From Vibrio sp. RE86 (GTDB lineage Bacteria > Pseudomonadota > Gammaproteobacteria > Enterobacterales > Vibrionaceae), in assembly GCF_013114545.1 (NCBI RefSeq), contig NZ_VTXI01000009.1, positions 124,001-188,000 of the forward strand: 64,000 nt of DNA. The letters are read 5' to 3'. The position numbers and the translations under genes are program-made. The notes below the pieces were generated by a model, which saw nothing but the letters and a program-made list of their open reading frames with translations, was not told the origin of the DNA and did no database searches. Every line of letters starts with the position of its first letter. Within the stretch, counting starts at the first letter, position 1. Shown piece by piece: positions 28,041 to 36,990 of this stretch.

Positions 28041-29404
28041 GATGATGCCTTTGGCTTTTTCTTGCGGTAATTTTTACGACGGCGTTGTCTTGGTTGGCCT
28101 TCGCCGTTGCCATCTAAATCTTCAACCATCGCTTGGCGCATGGTACGTCCAGCGTTTTGGAAGGTTTCCCACCATTTTGCCAACTGCTGAACTTCCCCTT
28201 GCTCGATCTCACCACGCATTTCTAAGAAATCGAAGCCCGCACGGAACTTGTTAAGCTCCATGAGACGGAAAGCGCGTTTGCCATTTCGACGTGGCATACG
28301 TAGCTGAAGTTGCCAAATTTCACGAATGGTAGCGGTGTGACGACGCGGAATGGCGATACTGCGTACTTGATCGTCAAGAACGTAGTTGCTCGCTTCCATG
28401 ATGGCATCGTAGTAGGCGAGTTTACGCTTCTCCATCAGCTGTTTTGCTTTTTCCTGCAGTGGATACCACAGCATGGCTGCAAACATAAAGGCTGGATTGA
28501 TGCGTTTGCCTTCTTCGATACGCTGATCGGTTGAATCAAGCACAAGATCGAGCATTTCTTCGGTCGGTGAAGAGTAATCTTCAGTGAAGAACTCAGAAAT
28601 CGTAGGGAACAACTGTTGGAATAGGTTGTACTCACGCATTAAGTGGTAAGTTTCTAAACCGTGGCCAGATTGAAGCATCTTGAGTGATTCTTCGTAGAGA
28701 CGAGCGGGTGGAATATCTCTTAATAGAGTCGCCATCTCTTCAATCGGTGCTGCGGTGTCTTCTTCAATATCGAAATCTAATTTGACCGCAAAGCGAATCG
28801 CACGAAGCATACGTACAGGGTCTTCGCGGTAGCGTGTTTCAGGATCGCCTAAAAGACGTACTAATTTGTCTTCTAGGTCGTCGCTACCGCCAGCATAGTC
28901 GTGAATTGAGTAGTCACCGATGTTGTAGTACATCGCATTGATGGTGAAGTCACGACGCTCGGCATCTTCATCAATCGTACCGTAGACGTTATCACGAAGA
29001 AGCATGCCTTCTTTTGACTGCTGTGAAACGTTCTTACTTGGTTCTTGGTGATGACCACGGAAAGTAGCGACTTCAATGATGTCTCGACCAAACATGATGT
29101 GAGCAAGACGGAAGCGACGGCCAATCAATCGGCAGTTTCTAAATAGCTGACGGATTTCTTCAGGCGTCGCATTTGTCGCGATATCAAAATCTTTTGGTTG
29201 TTGTCCAAGCAATAGATCGCGGACACCGCCGCCGACAAGGTATGCATCAAAGCCTGCACCGTTAAGACGGTAGAGTACTTTCAATGCATTATCACTGATC
29301 TGTTTGCGCGAGATGTTATGTTCTTGGCGAGTAATAATATTTAAATCAAGACCTGAAAATGTTTCTGTCTCGCTTGCTGTATTGTCGTTTTTGTTCATGT
29401 GCAT
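28037..29404 (-). CDS. pcnB: Poly(A) polymerase I
   Basis: Adds 3' poly(A) tails that promote RNA decay. Class II nucleotidyltransferase with the catalytic [10 protein letters not shown] and [13 protein letters not shown] (the two Asp of the DxD), then the [11 protein letters not shown] and [19 protein letters not shown] segments. The C-terminal tail is very basic (about residues 425-455, [12 protein letters not shown]), as expected for RNA binding. The start MHMNKNDN is the first of two nearby Met codons; either is possible. Length is 455. Confidence 0.94.
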   Translation of the reverse strand: MHMNKNDNTASETETFSGLDLNIITRQEHNISRKQISDNALKVLYRLNGAGFDAYLVGGGVRDLLLGQQPKDFDIATNATPEEIRQLFRNCRLIGRRFRLAHIMFGRDIIEVATFRGHHQEPSKNVSQQSKEGMLLRDNVYGTIDEDAERRDFTINAMYYNIGDYSIHDYAGGSDDLEDKLVRLLGDPETRYREDPVRMLRAIRFAVKLDFDIEEDTAAPIEEMATLLRDIPPARLYEESLKMLQSGHGLETYHLMREYNLFQQLFPTISEFFTEDYSSPTEEMLDLVLDSTDQRIEEGKRINPAFMFAAMLWYPLQEKAKQLMEKRKLAYYDAIMEASNYVLDDQVRSIAIPRRHTATIREIWQLQLRMPRRNGKRAFRLMELNKFRAGFDFLEMRGEIEQGEVQQLAKWWETFQNAGRTMRQAMVEDLDGNGEGQPRQRRRKNYRKKKPKASS

Positions 29405-29485
29405 CTGGCAATCAATTGGTCAAGCCAACCTTGCTTGAGTTTAATTTTTAGGCCCAATAGGGGCGAATTTGCGGCTAATAATAGC

Positions 29486-30376
29486 CTACAGTGAGCGGTT
29501 TGAGAATATTGGTGTGATCTCTGTCGGTGTCGGCAGTTGATTCACACGCCAATTTTGTACGCCCCAAGTAATGATTTCGTCCAGTTTCGCCGCACGAATA
29601 TCATCAGTTAATTCAAAGCCTAAGAAGTGCATGGCATCGAGTAATGCGGGCTTTGGATTGTCATTATCAATCGCGGTTGCATGATTTTGTTTGGACAACT
29701 TCTGACCGTTGCTATCAAGGGCCAGCGGCAAATGCAAATAGCTGACGGGTTCTTTATCAAGCATTTGATATAAGCTAATTTGACGTCCTGTAGGCTCTAT
29801 CAAATCGGCACCACGCACGACTTCAGTCACACCTTGGTCGATATCATCTAATACTACGGCAAGGTTGTAAGCAAATAATCCGTCTCTGCGTTTTATAATA
29901 AAATCTTCATCTGCCAATGCAGTCGGGATAGGCAGTGTACCGTGTTTTTGATCATCAAACTGATAAATAGGATGCGTCATTTTAAGGCGTATGGCACAAG
30001 ACTCTTGGTTTTCTAGCGCCAAGTCTCGACAAGTCCCCATATAAAAACCGCCCGATGCTTTGATCTGCTTTCTGGTGCACTGGCAGTAGTAAGCTTGCCC
30101 TGACCTAAGCCACTGATCAATTTGCGCTTGATAGAGGTCATGTCGTTGACTCTGATAGACGACTTCACCATCCCAATGGAGTTGGTATGCCTCAAGTGTC
30201 TCTAATATCAACGAACTTGCTCCGACCATCTCTCGTGGTGGGTCCAAGTCTTCAATACGCACCAACCACTTACCTTGTTGTGACTTGGCCTGAAAGTAGC
30301 TACCTAGCGCCGCAATAAGCGAGCCAAAGTGCAATGGGCCTGAAGGGGATGGAGCAAAGCGACCAATATAACTCAT
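29486..30376 (-). CDS. gluQ: Glutamyl-queuosine tRNA(Asp) synthetase
   Basis: Truncated glutamyl-tRNA synthetase homologue that glutamylates queuosine in the anticodon of tRNA-Asp. The catalytic core has the HIGH-like PLHFGSL, the zinc-binding CQCTRKQ...CRDL region and the KMSKS-like KLSKQN; no anticodon-binding domain follows (296 residues in all). The dksA-gluQ order is conserved in gammaproteobacteria. A terminator lies between them and would limit gluQ expression. Confidence 0.95.
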   Translation of the reverse strand: MSYIGRFAPSPSGPLHFGSLIAALGSYFQAKSQQGKWLVRIEDLDPPREMVGASSLILETLEAYQLHWDGEVVYQSQRHDLYQAQIDQWLRSGQAYYCQCTRKQIKASGGFYMGTCRDLALENQESCAIRLKMTHPIYQFDDQKHGTLPIPTALADEDFIIKRRDGLFAYNLAVVLDDIDQGVTEVVRGADLIEPTGRQISLYQMLDKEPVSYLHLPLALDSNGQKLSKQNHATAIDNDNPKPALLDAMHFLGFELTDDIRAAKLDEIITWGVQNWRVNQLPTPTEITPIFSNRSL

Positions 30377-30401
30377 ACAATTATCGTGTAGTTAATAAAC
30401 C

Positions 30402-30424
30402 AAAAAGGGAGCCAAGGCTCCCTT
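30402..30424 (-). terminator. Terminator between dksA and gluQ
   Basis: AAGGGAGCC and GGCTCCCTT form a tight stem; read leftward (the direction of transcription) it runs into TTTTTGG. It resembles the dksA-gluQ intergenic terminator known in other gammaproteobacteria. Confidence 0.75.
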
Positions 30425-30445
30425 CAATAGTCAAACAAAGCTTGA

Positions 30446-30892
30446 TTAGCCTTGCATCTGTTTCTCTTTGATTTCTGCAAGAGTTTTACAATCAATACAA
30501 AGATCAGCAGTTGGGCGAGCTTCTAGACGACGAATGCCGATCTCAACACCACAAGATTCACAGAAGCCAAATTCATCTTCTTCGATCTTGTTAAGCGTTT
30601 TTTCGATCTTCTTGATTAGGCGACGTTCACGATCACGGTTACGTAGCTCTAAGCTGAACTCTTCTTCTTGAGAAGCACGGTCAACAGGATCAGGAAAGTT
30701 TGCTGCTTCGTCCTGCATGTGGTGTACAGTGCGATCAACTTCTTCCATGAGCTGGTTGCGCCAAGCTGATAAGATTTTTGTAAAATGAGCCATTTGCTCA
30801 GGTGACATGTACTCTTCACCTGCTTTCTCTTGGTATGGCTCAACCCCTGCAATGGCTAGGATGCCTAGCGCTTTTTTCTTTGTTTCTGGCAT
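30446..30892 (-). CDS. dksA: RNA polymerase-binding transcription factor DksA
   Basis: Binds in the RNA polymerase secondary channel and, with ppGpp, mediates the stringent response. The coiled-coil tip carries the conserved acidic residues in [12 protein letters not shown], and the C-terminal four-cysteine zinc finger is intact ([19 protein letters not shown], then CIDC). The length of 148 is typical. GGAG lies upstream of the ATG. Confidence 0.97.
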   Translation of the reverse strand: MPETKKKALGILAIAGVEPYQEKAGEEYMSPEQMAHFTKILSAWRNQLMEEVDRTVHHMQDEAANFPDPVDRASQEEEFSLELRNRDRERRLIKKIEKTLNKIEEDEFGFCESCGVEIGIRRLEARPTADLCIDCKTLAEIKEKQMQG

Positions 30893-31030
30893 GCAGCATC
30901 TCCTACTAACACCTAGTCAACTGCGCTTGCAGTTAATTTAAGGCGGGTATCTATAGCAAAAAGAACCTTTTGAGGCAAATACTGGTGAGTAAAGTTATTG
31001 TCAATGTGAAGGTGACATCATTTTTAGCCG

Positions 31031-31744
31031 TTAATAGCTAAAGTCGAGCGCCTTAACCAATTTTATCTCACCACTTGAAAGCTCTGCCTTGTAGCACAGT
31101 ACTTCCACCCCGTGTTCTTGAGCGTATTTCAGTAATTGTGAATATTTGGCGTCTATATGGTGTGCAGGAGAGACTTTTTCAATACCTGAATGTAAAACAG
31201 TGAATAAAAGTATCGCTCTGCTTCCAGTTTGAGCCATTTCTGTGAGTTCTCTCAGATGTTTTTGACCACGAGTTGTGACCGCATCTGGGAAATACCCTTG
31301 TCCTTGATTTTCCTCATCCAATAAGGTGACGCTTTTTACCTCTATATAGCATTTTGGTGCATTTTCGAAATTGAGCAAGATATCAATCCTGCTATTTTCA
31401 CTGCCATACTTCACTTCAGTTTGAAGTTGATCGTAGCCTTGTAGCTCTTTAATGACTCCAGATTCGATCGCCTCAACGGCAAGTTGATTAGCCCGTGCGG
31501 TATTGATACAGATACGATGACCTTGTGCTGTTTCGGTCAACTCCCAACTGTTAGGGTACTTTCGCTTTGGGTTATCAGAGGTTGAATACCACACTTGATT
31601 ACCAGGCGTTGCACACCCCGTCATTGCGCCCGTGTTTGCGCAGTGAATGGTGCGCTCACTGCCATCGGGGAGGGTAATGTCGGTCAGAAAGCGTTTGTAA
31701 CGTTTGATGAGCGTAGCTTGCTCTAAAGGCGGTTCGAACTTCAT
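31031..31744 (-). CDS. sfsA: Sugar fermentation stimulation protein SfsA
   Basis: Conserved protein of unclear biochemical role, named for enhancing maltose use in E. coli mutants; has an OB-like fold followed by a nuclease-like domain. Visible hallmarks are [15 protein letters not shown], the PNSWELTE segment, the [21 protein letters not shown] segment (nuclease-like D-E-K pattern) and [19 protein letters not shown]. It has 237 residues and is divergent from hrpB, with the interval filled by a MITE-like element. Confidence 0.94.
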   Translation of the reverse strand: MKFEPPLEQATLIKRYKRFLTDITLPDGSERTIHCANTGAMTGCATPGNQVWYSTSDNPKRKYPNSWELTETAQGHRICINTARANQLAVEAIESGVIKELQGYDQLQTEVKYGSENSRIDILLNFENAPKCYIEVKSVTLLDEENQGQGYFPDAVTTRGQKHLRELTEMAQTGSRAILLFTVLHSGIEKVSPAHHIDAKYSQLLKYAQEHGVEVLCYKAELSSGEIKLVKALDFSY

Positions 31745-31778
31745 TTGGGTCTGGCTACTGTTATTATGTACAATAAAT

Positions 31779-32044
31779 TAGGGTCTATTGACCTTTTGCG
31801 CTGATTTTTGCAGCTTTTATGGAGCCTTTATACAAGGCAGAGGCTTTGAGATGTAGACTCTACTTGATAAGCCGATAACGTAGAAGAAAGGCTCCATAAG
31901 AGCTGCCCATAGGGTTCGGCTAAAAGCGTTTTACTCTTTGTTGAGAGGTATTTTGCTTAGAATGACTAGGCTACAAACCTCTCGCCGCGATTAAAACGCT
32001 TTTATCTCGAACAAAATTTAATCGAAAAAGGTCAATAGACCCTA
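31779..32044. mobile_element. MITE-like element, 266 bp, perfect 19-bp terminal inverted repeats
   Basis: The ends are TAGGGTCTATTGACCTTTT (31779-31797) and its exact reverse complement (32026-32044), including TA on both sides that could be the target duplication. Inside are two more hairpins: AGCTTTTATGGAGCCTTT (31812-31829) pairs with 31887-31904 at 17 of 18 positions, and TAAAAGCGTTTTA (31921-31933) pairs perfectly with 31992-32004, enclosing GAGAGGT/ACCTCTC. There is no ORF of note. It fills almost the whole 326-base sfsA-hrpB interval, starting 35 bases from sfsA and ending 27 bases before hrpB. Confidence 0.85.
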
Positions 32045-32070
32045 CGACATTACACCATAAGGTTCCTTCC

Positions 32071-34524
32071 TTGTCACAATTGCCTATTCAGGGCGTGATG
32101 CCAGAGCTGCTCTCTGGTGTACGCGAATACTCCCAGCTTATTCTCAAAGCGGCACCCGGAGCGGGTAAGTCGACCTATTTTCCGCTTCAGCTCCTATTGG
32201 AGAAGATCGTTTCAGGAAAAATTATCATGCTTGAACCAAGGCGATTGGCGGCGCGAAATATCGCTCGCTACCTTGCTCAGCAATTGGGTGAAAGTGTTGG
32301 GCAACGTGTAGGTTATCGCGTTCGTGGAGAAAATAAGACCAGTGCACAGACTCAGCTTGAAGTGGTAACAGAGGGGGTTTTGACTCGAATGATCCAGTCC
32401 GATCCTGAACTGTCAGGGATTGATTTGGTCATTTTTGATGAGTTTCATGAGCGCAGTATTCATGCCGATACGGCATTGGCTTTCTGCCTAGAGATCCAAG
32501 AAGCACTACGTGACGATCTTAAACTGGTCGTGATGTCGGCAACGTTGGATCAAGAGGCGCTTGGGAAACTGCTAACTGAAGCGAAATATGTTGAGTCTCA
32601 AGGTAGAAGCTTCCCAGTTGAGCACCGTTACATCGCGACTAAAGCCAATGAGTATCTAGAAGATCAAATGGCAAAACAGATCGGCAGTTTAATGGCAAAT
32701 GAGCCGGGATCTTTGCTGGCGTTTTTGCCTGGTGTTGCGGCAATCAAAAGAGTCGAAGAGCGACTTCATCAACTGCCTAGCGACGTTCAAATATGTCCGC
32801 TTTATGGACAGTTGGACTTTGCTCAGCAGCAAGCCGCGATTCAACCAAGCGAAACGGGCAAGCGCAAAGTGGTGCTTGCGACGAACATTGCGGAGACTTC
32901 ACTCACCATTGAAGGCATACGAATGGTGGTCGATTCAGGCCTTGAACGCGTTGCCAAATTTGATCTTCGCAGCGGCGTGACAAGATTGGAGCAAGTAAAA
33001 ATTGCTCAGTCTTCAGCGGAGCAACGTGCTGGGCGAGCGGGTCGTACTGAGCCAGGGATCTGTGTGAGATTGTATAGCGAGAGCCAACTTGCTCAGCAGC
33101 CTTATGTGCCAGCGCCAGAAATTCTGCATACCGATCTTGCAAATCTGGTACTTGAATTGGCACAGTGGGGTGCGCAAAAGCCAGAAGAGTTGAGTTGGTT
33201 AGATGTTCCTCCAACGGCGGCGATTGCTCAAGCCAAAAGCTTATTAATGCAATTGGGTTTGTTAGATAACACTGGTCAGTTAACAGAAGCAGGGCATCAA
33301 GCTGGAGAGCTGGGGCTAGATCCAAGATCAGCCGCCATGTTAGCTAAAGCCGATCAACATCAAGCAACGGCTTTGGCCGTCATTGCACTTCTTGAAGATC
33401 CAGAGCGCAATACGCTGGATTTCCTACACAGTGTGCATCGTCTCAAGCTCGGGAAACATCACAAACAAAAGGTAGTGCTTAACCGAGCGAAGAGTTTGGC
33501 TAATCGATTATCTTGTTCATTTGAACTGTCACAGGTGGATGAGTCTGAGGTGGCATCGCTGCTCGCATGCGCCTTTCCTGATCGCATCGCACAAGCACGC
33601 CATAATCAACTGGGTCGGTTTGTGCTCGCCAATGGACATGGAGCCGATATTCAAGATACGGAACGCTTAGCTTCAAGTGATTATCTCGTCGTGCTTGATT
33701 TGATGAGAAGCAAGTCAGACTCTTCTATGGTGTTCAGTGCGGTAGAGCTCGACATCAATCAGCTTCAGTCACAATCTCCAAGTCTCTTCTCTGAGTATGA
33801 ATTGGTCGATTGGGATGAGCAAAAAGGACGTCTTGTCGCAGAGAAGCAAATCAAAACTGGTCGTTTAATCATTGAGAGAAGACTGCTTCCCGAGCCTCCC
33901 CGTGAAAAAATGACCGAAGCTTTACTTAACTTTATCCGCCGTAAGGGCCTATCGGTTTTAAACTGGACAGCTCATAGTACTGAACTGTTAGAGAGAATCC
34001 GCTGTGGCTGTGAGTGGCTACCTGATCAAGCGTGGCCTGAATTTGATGATGCTTCATTACTTGAACATCTCGATAAATGGCTTGAGTCCTATTTAAACGG
34101 TGTCCATTCAGTCAAAGCGTTATCCAAAATAGACATAGAGGCCGCTCTGTTGGCTTATCTTGGTTGGCCATTAAATCAAGAGATCGAAAAATGGTTGCCA
34201 ACACACTACCAAGTGCCAACAGGCAGTAAGAAAAAGATCCGCTATCAGCAAGGGCAAGAACCAGTGCTTTCAGTGCGAATGCAAGAGGTGTTTGGCGAGC
34301 AAAGCTCTCCTGTAATAGCTCTTGGTCGCAAGCGATTGGTGTTAGAGCTTTTGTCTCCAGCGCAGAGACCATTACAAGTGACAAGAGATCTTGCGAGTTT
34401 CTGGGCTGGAGCATACAAAGAAGTGCAGAAAGAAATGAAAGGGCGCTACCCTAAACACGTTTGGCCAGACGATCCTGCCAACCATGTAGCAACAACCAAA
34501 ACTAAGCGACAACTGAATTCATGA
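32071..34524 (+). CDS. hrpB: ATP-dependent helicase HrpB
   Basis: DEAH-box helicase of the HrpA/HrpB class; its cellular role is poorly known. Walker A is APGAGKST (near residue 29), motif II is DEFHER, motif III is MSATLD, and motif VI is SSAEQRAGRAGRTEPG. A helicase-associated domain and the HrpB-specific C-terminal region with RYPKHVWPDDP complete the 817 residues. The start is TTG at 32071, supported by AAGG eight bases upstream and by the match to the HrpB N-terminus. It overlaps mrcB by four bases. Confidence 0.93.
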   Translation: MSQLPIQGVMPELLSGVREYSQLILKAAPGAGKSTYFPLQLLLEKIVSGKIIMLEPRRLAARNIARYLAQQLGESVGQRVGYRVRGENKTSAQTQLEVVTEGVLTRMIQSDPELSGIDLVIFDEFHERSIHADTALAFCLEIQEALRDDLKLVVMSATLDQEALGKLLTEAKYVESQGRSFPVEHRYIATKANEYLEDQMAKQIGSLMANEPGSLLAFLPGVAAIKRVEERLHQLPSDVQICPLYGQLDFAQQQAAIQPSETGKRKVVLATNIAETSLTIEGIRMVVDSGLERVAKFDLRSGVTRLEQVKIAQSSAEQRAGRAGRTEPGICVRLYSESQLAQQPYVPAPEILHTDLANLVLELAQWGAQKPEELSWLDVPPTAAIAQAKSLLMQLGLLDNTGQLTEAGHQAGELGLDPRSAAMLAKADQHQATALAVIALLEDPERNTLDFLHSVHRLKLGKHHKQKVVLNRAKSLANRLSCSFELSQVDESEVASLLACAFPDRIAQARHNQLGRFVLANGHGADIQDTERLASSDYLVVLDLMRSKSDSSMVFSAVELDINQLQSQSPSLFSEYELVDWDEQKGRLVAEKQIKTGRLIIERRLLPEPPREKMTEALLNFIRRKGLSVLNWTAHSTELLERIRCGCEWLPDQAWPEFDDASLLEHLDKWLESYLNGVHSVKALSKIDIEAALLAYLGWPLNQEIEKWLPTHYQVPTGSKKKIRYQQGQEPVLSVRMQEVFGEQSSPVIALGRKRLVLELLSPAQRPLQVTRDLASFWAGAYKEVQKEMKGRYPKHVWPDDPANHVATTKTKRQLNS

Positions 34525-36893
34525 CCAAGAAAAACACCACGACGACAAAAAAGAAGGCAACGACAACAACGAAGAAGCCTGTTCGTAAGCGTGCGTCGAA
34601 ACCAAGAAAGCCAGCCGCGAAGAAAGGTGGTCAGAGAACATGGCTTAAGACATTGTGGGGAATCAGCTGGAAGCTTGGTCTTGCAGGTTTTGCGGTATTG
34701 CTATTTGTTGGAATTTATCTTGATAGCGTGGTCAAACAGCGCTTCGAAGGGCAGCTGTTTGATTTGCCAACGGTCGTTTATGCGCGAATTTTGAATCTTG
34801 CCCCAGGCGACAACATTACGATTCAAGAAGTGAGAAATGAACTCGATGTTCTCAATTATCGAAAAGTGCGTCAGCCGCGTTACCCAGGCGAATATTCCTC
34901 CTCATCTACGAAAATTGAGTTGATCCGTCGACCTTTTGAATTTAGCGATGGTCCAGAGCCTGATCGCCATGTAATGCTTCACTTTGATTCTAATAACCTG
35001 ACTCGTATTCAATCTTTAGAAAGAAGTGGCAATCTAGGATATTTAAGAATTGAGCCCAAAATGCTGGGAATGCTAGAGAAGAATCACGATCAGCAGCGCT
35101 TGTTTTTACGTCGTGATCAGTTCCCAGAGGTCATGGTCGATGCGTTATTGGTGACAGAAGATCGTAATTTCTATCAGCATGATGGGGTTTCGCCGCTCGC
35201 GATTGCTCGTGCGCTAGTGGCTAACGTCAAAGCGGGTCGGACAGTGCAAGGCGGAAGTACCCTAACTCAGCAGTTAGCCAAGAACCTGTTTTTATCGAGC
35301 GATAGAACCTTATGGCGTAAAGTACGTGAAGCCTACATTGCCTTGATCCTTGATTACCGTTATAGCAAAGATCGTATTCTGGAAGCCTACTTGAATGAGG
35401 TTTATCTAGGGCAAAGTGCCGGTGAAGCGATTCACGGCTTTGGTCTTGCGTCACGACTTTATTTTGGGCAGCCAGTTCAAGAGCTTCGTATTGATCAAAT
35501 TGCGTTATTAGTTGGCATGGTCAAAGGGCCTTCTTACTACAATCCTATTCGCTTTCCTGAGCGTGCAAAAACACGTCGTGATCTCGTGCTGCGCTTGATG
35601 ATGCAGCAAGATATTCTAACGGCAAAACAATATGATATGGCGGCAAGTCGCCCTCTGGATATTCAAGATAATCCGCGTATTGCCAGCCGTCAGCCTGCTT
35701 ATTTTCAGCAACTGAAAATTGAACTAAAAGAGAAAGTAGGAGAAGCGTTCCAATCGGACCTTGGCTTGCGTGTGTTCACCTCTCTTGATCCAGTATCACA
35801 GCAGAAATTAGAGCAAGCGATCGCTAAGAAGATCCCTCAACTTGCGAGCATCGCGGGTAAATCTCTAGAAGGAGCCGCTGTTGCGGTGGATCGTCATACT
35901 GGTGAGATTCGAGCCATGGTGGGCGGTAAGCGCACAGGCTATGATGGCTTTAACCGAGCGCTCAATGCCAGCCGTCAGATTGGCTCTTTGGCAAAACCTG
36001 CTGTCTACTTAGCGGCGCTAGAACAGCCAGAGAAGTACAGTCTAGCGACCACACTGCATGACAAACCTATTAGTCTAAAAGGCAGCAAAGGTAACGTTTG
36101 GTCTCCTAGAAACTACGACCGTAAGTTCCGCGGAGATGTACCACTTTATACCGCACTTGCTAAGTCATTGAATGTACCGACGGTAGAGTTAGGCATGCAA
36201 GTCGGTATTCCTAGAGTGGTCGAAACGTTGGAAAACTTAGGTGTAGATAAAAACGAGATCCGTCCGGTTCCGTCGATGTTTTTGGGCTCGTTCACTCTGA
36301 CGCCTTTCCAAGTAGCGCAGATGTATCAAACACTGACTAACTCGGGGAAGCAGGCTAAGCTTTCTGCTTTACGCTCGGTGGTGGATATAGAGGGGAACGT
36401 GCTGTTCCAATCATTGCCTCGCGTCGCTCAAACGGTGGATCAGCGTGCAGCTTGGTTAACAACTTATGCGATGAAACGCGGTGTTATGGAAGGAACAGGG
36501 CGTTATCTCAATAGTCAGTTTGCGTGGGCAGCATTAGCTGGAAAAACTGGCACCAGTAATGATACTCGTGACAGTTGGTTTGTCGGTGTAGATGGACGAG
36601 AAGTGACGACGATTTGGCTTGGCCGTGATGACAACAAACCGACGAAATTGACGGGCTCTAGTGGCGCGTTACGTGTCTATGCTGAATATCTTAATCATCG
36701 AATCCCACAAAAACTTACCTTACCTTGGCCGCAAGGAGTGAGCACTTATGGTTTCATGAAGACGGCTCAGGGGAGTTTAGACTTAGACTGTAATAACAGC
36801 TTTAAACTGCCGGTTTGGGATAACGCTAATGAACTCAAGAATCGCTGTTCAAATCAACCTAAGCAGTGGATTAAAGAGCTATTTAGCTGGTAA
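34521..36893 (+). CDS. mrcB: Bifunctional penicillin-binding protein 1B
   Basis: Class A PBP that polymerises and cross-links peptidoglycan in the periplasm. A Lys/Thr-rich cytoplasmic tail (about 1-40) is followed by one transmembrane helix (about 46-68), a UB2H-type domain that would bind the LpoB activator, and the GT51 glycosyltransferase with catalytic Glu213 in EDRNFYQHDG and the GGSTLTQQLAKN motif. The transpeptidase has SxxK at Ser489-Lys492, SLN at 549-551 and KTG at 675. It has 790 residues and is coupled to hrpB by an ATGA overlap. Confidence 0.97.
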   Translation: MTKKNTTTTKKKATTTTKKPVRKRASKPRKPAAKKGGQRTWLKTLWGISWKLGLAGFAVLLFVGIYLDSVVKQRFEGQLFDLPTVVYARILNLAPGDNITIQEVRNELDVLNYRKVRQPRYPGEYSSSSTKIELIRRPFEFSDGPEPDRHVMLHFDSNNLTRIQSLERSGNLGYLRIEPKMLGMLEKNHDQQRLFLRRDQFPEVMVDALLVTEDRNFYQHDGVSPLAIARALVANVKAGRTVQGGSTLTQQLAKNLFLSSDRTLWRKVREAYIALILDYRYSKDRILEAYLNEVYLGQSAGEAIHGFGLASRLYFGQPVQELRIDQIALLVGMVKGPSYYNPIRFPERAKTRRDLVLRLMMQQDILTAKQYDMAASRPLDIQDNPRIASRQPAYFQQLKIELKEKVGEAFQSDLGLRVFTSLDPVSQQKLEQAIAKKIPQLASIAGKSLEGAAVAVDRHTGEIRAMVGGKRTGYDGFNRALNASRQIGSLAKPAVYLAALEQPEKYSLATTLHDKPISLKGSKGNVWSPRNYDRKFRGDVPLYTALAKSLNVPTVELGMQVGIPRVVETLENLGVDKNEIRPVPSMFLGSFTLTPFQVAQMYQTLTNSGKQAKLSALRSVVDIEGNVLFQSLPRVAQTVDQRAAWLTTYAMKRGVMEGTGRYLNSQFAWAALAGKTGTSNDTRDSWFVGVDGREVTTIWLGRDDNKPTKLTGSSGALRVYAEYLNHRIPQKLTLPWPQGVSTYGFMKTAQGSLDLDCNNSFKLPVWDNANELKNRCSNQPKQWIKELFSW

Positions 36894-36990
36894 CAGCACA
36901 ATTGATGAATAATTTAATGGATTATTGCTTTACGTGGTTTGAGTCACTCAGTTATAAACGTAAGGTCTTGTTAAGAAAGGAACTCGGATT

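Noticed and set aside
32903..33325. 140-codon minus-strand ORF inside hrpB
   Set aside because: Antisense shadow of a conserved helicase region, with no start signal or known family features.
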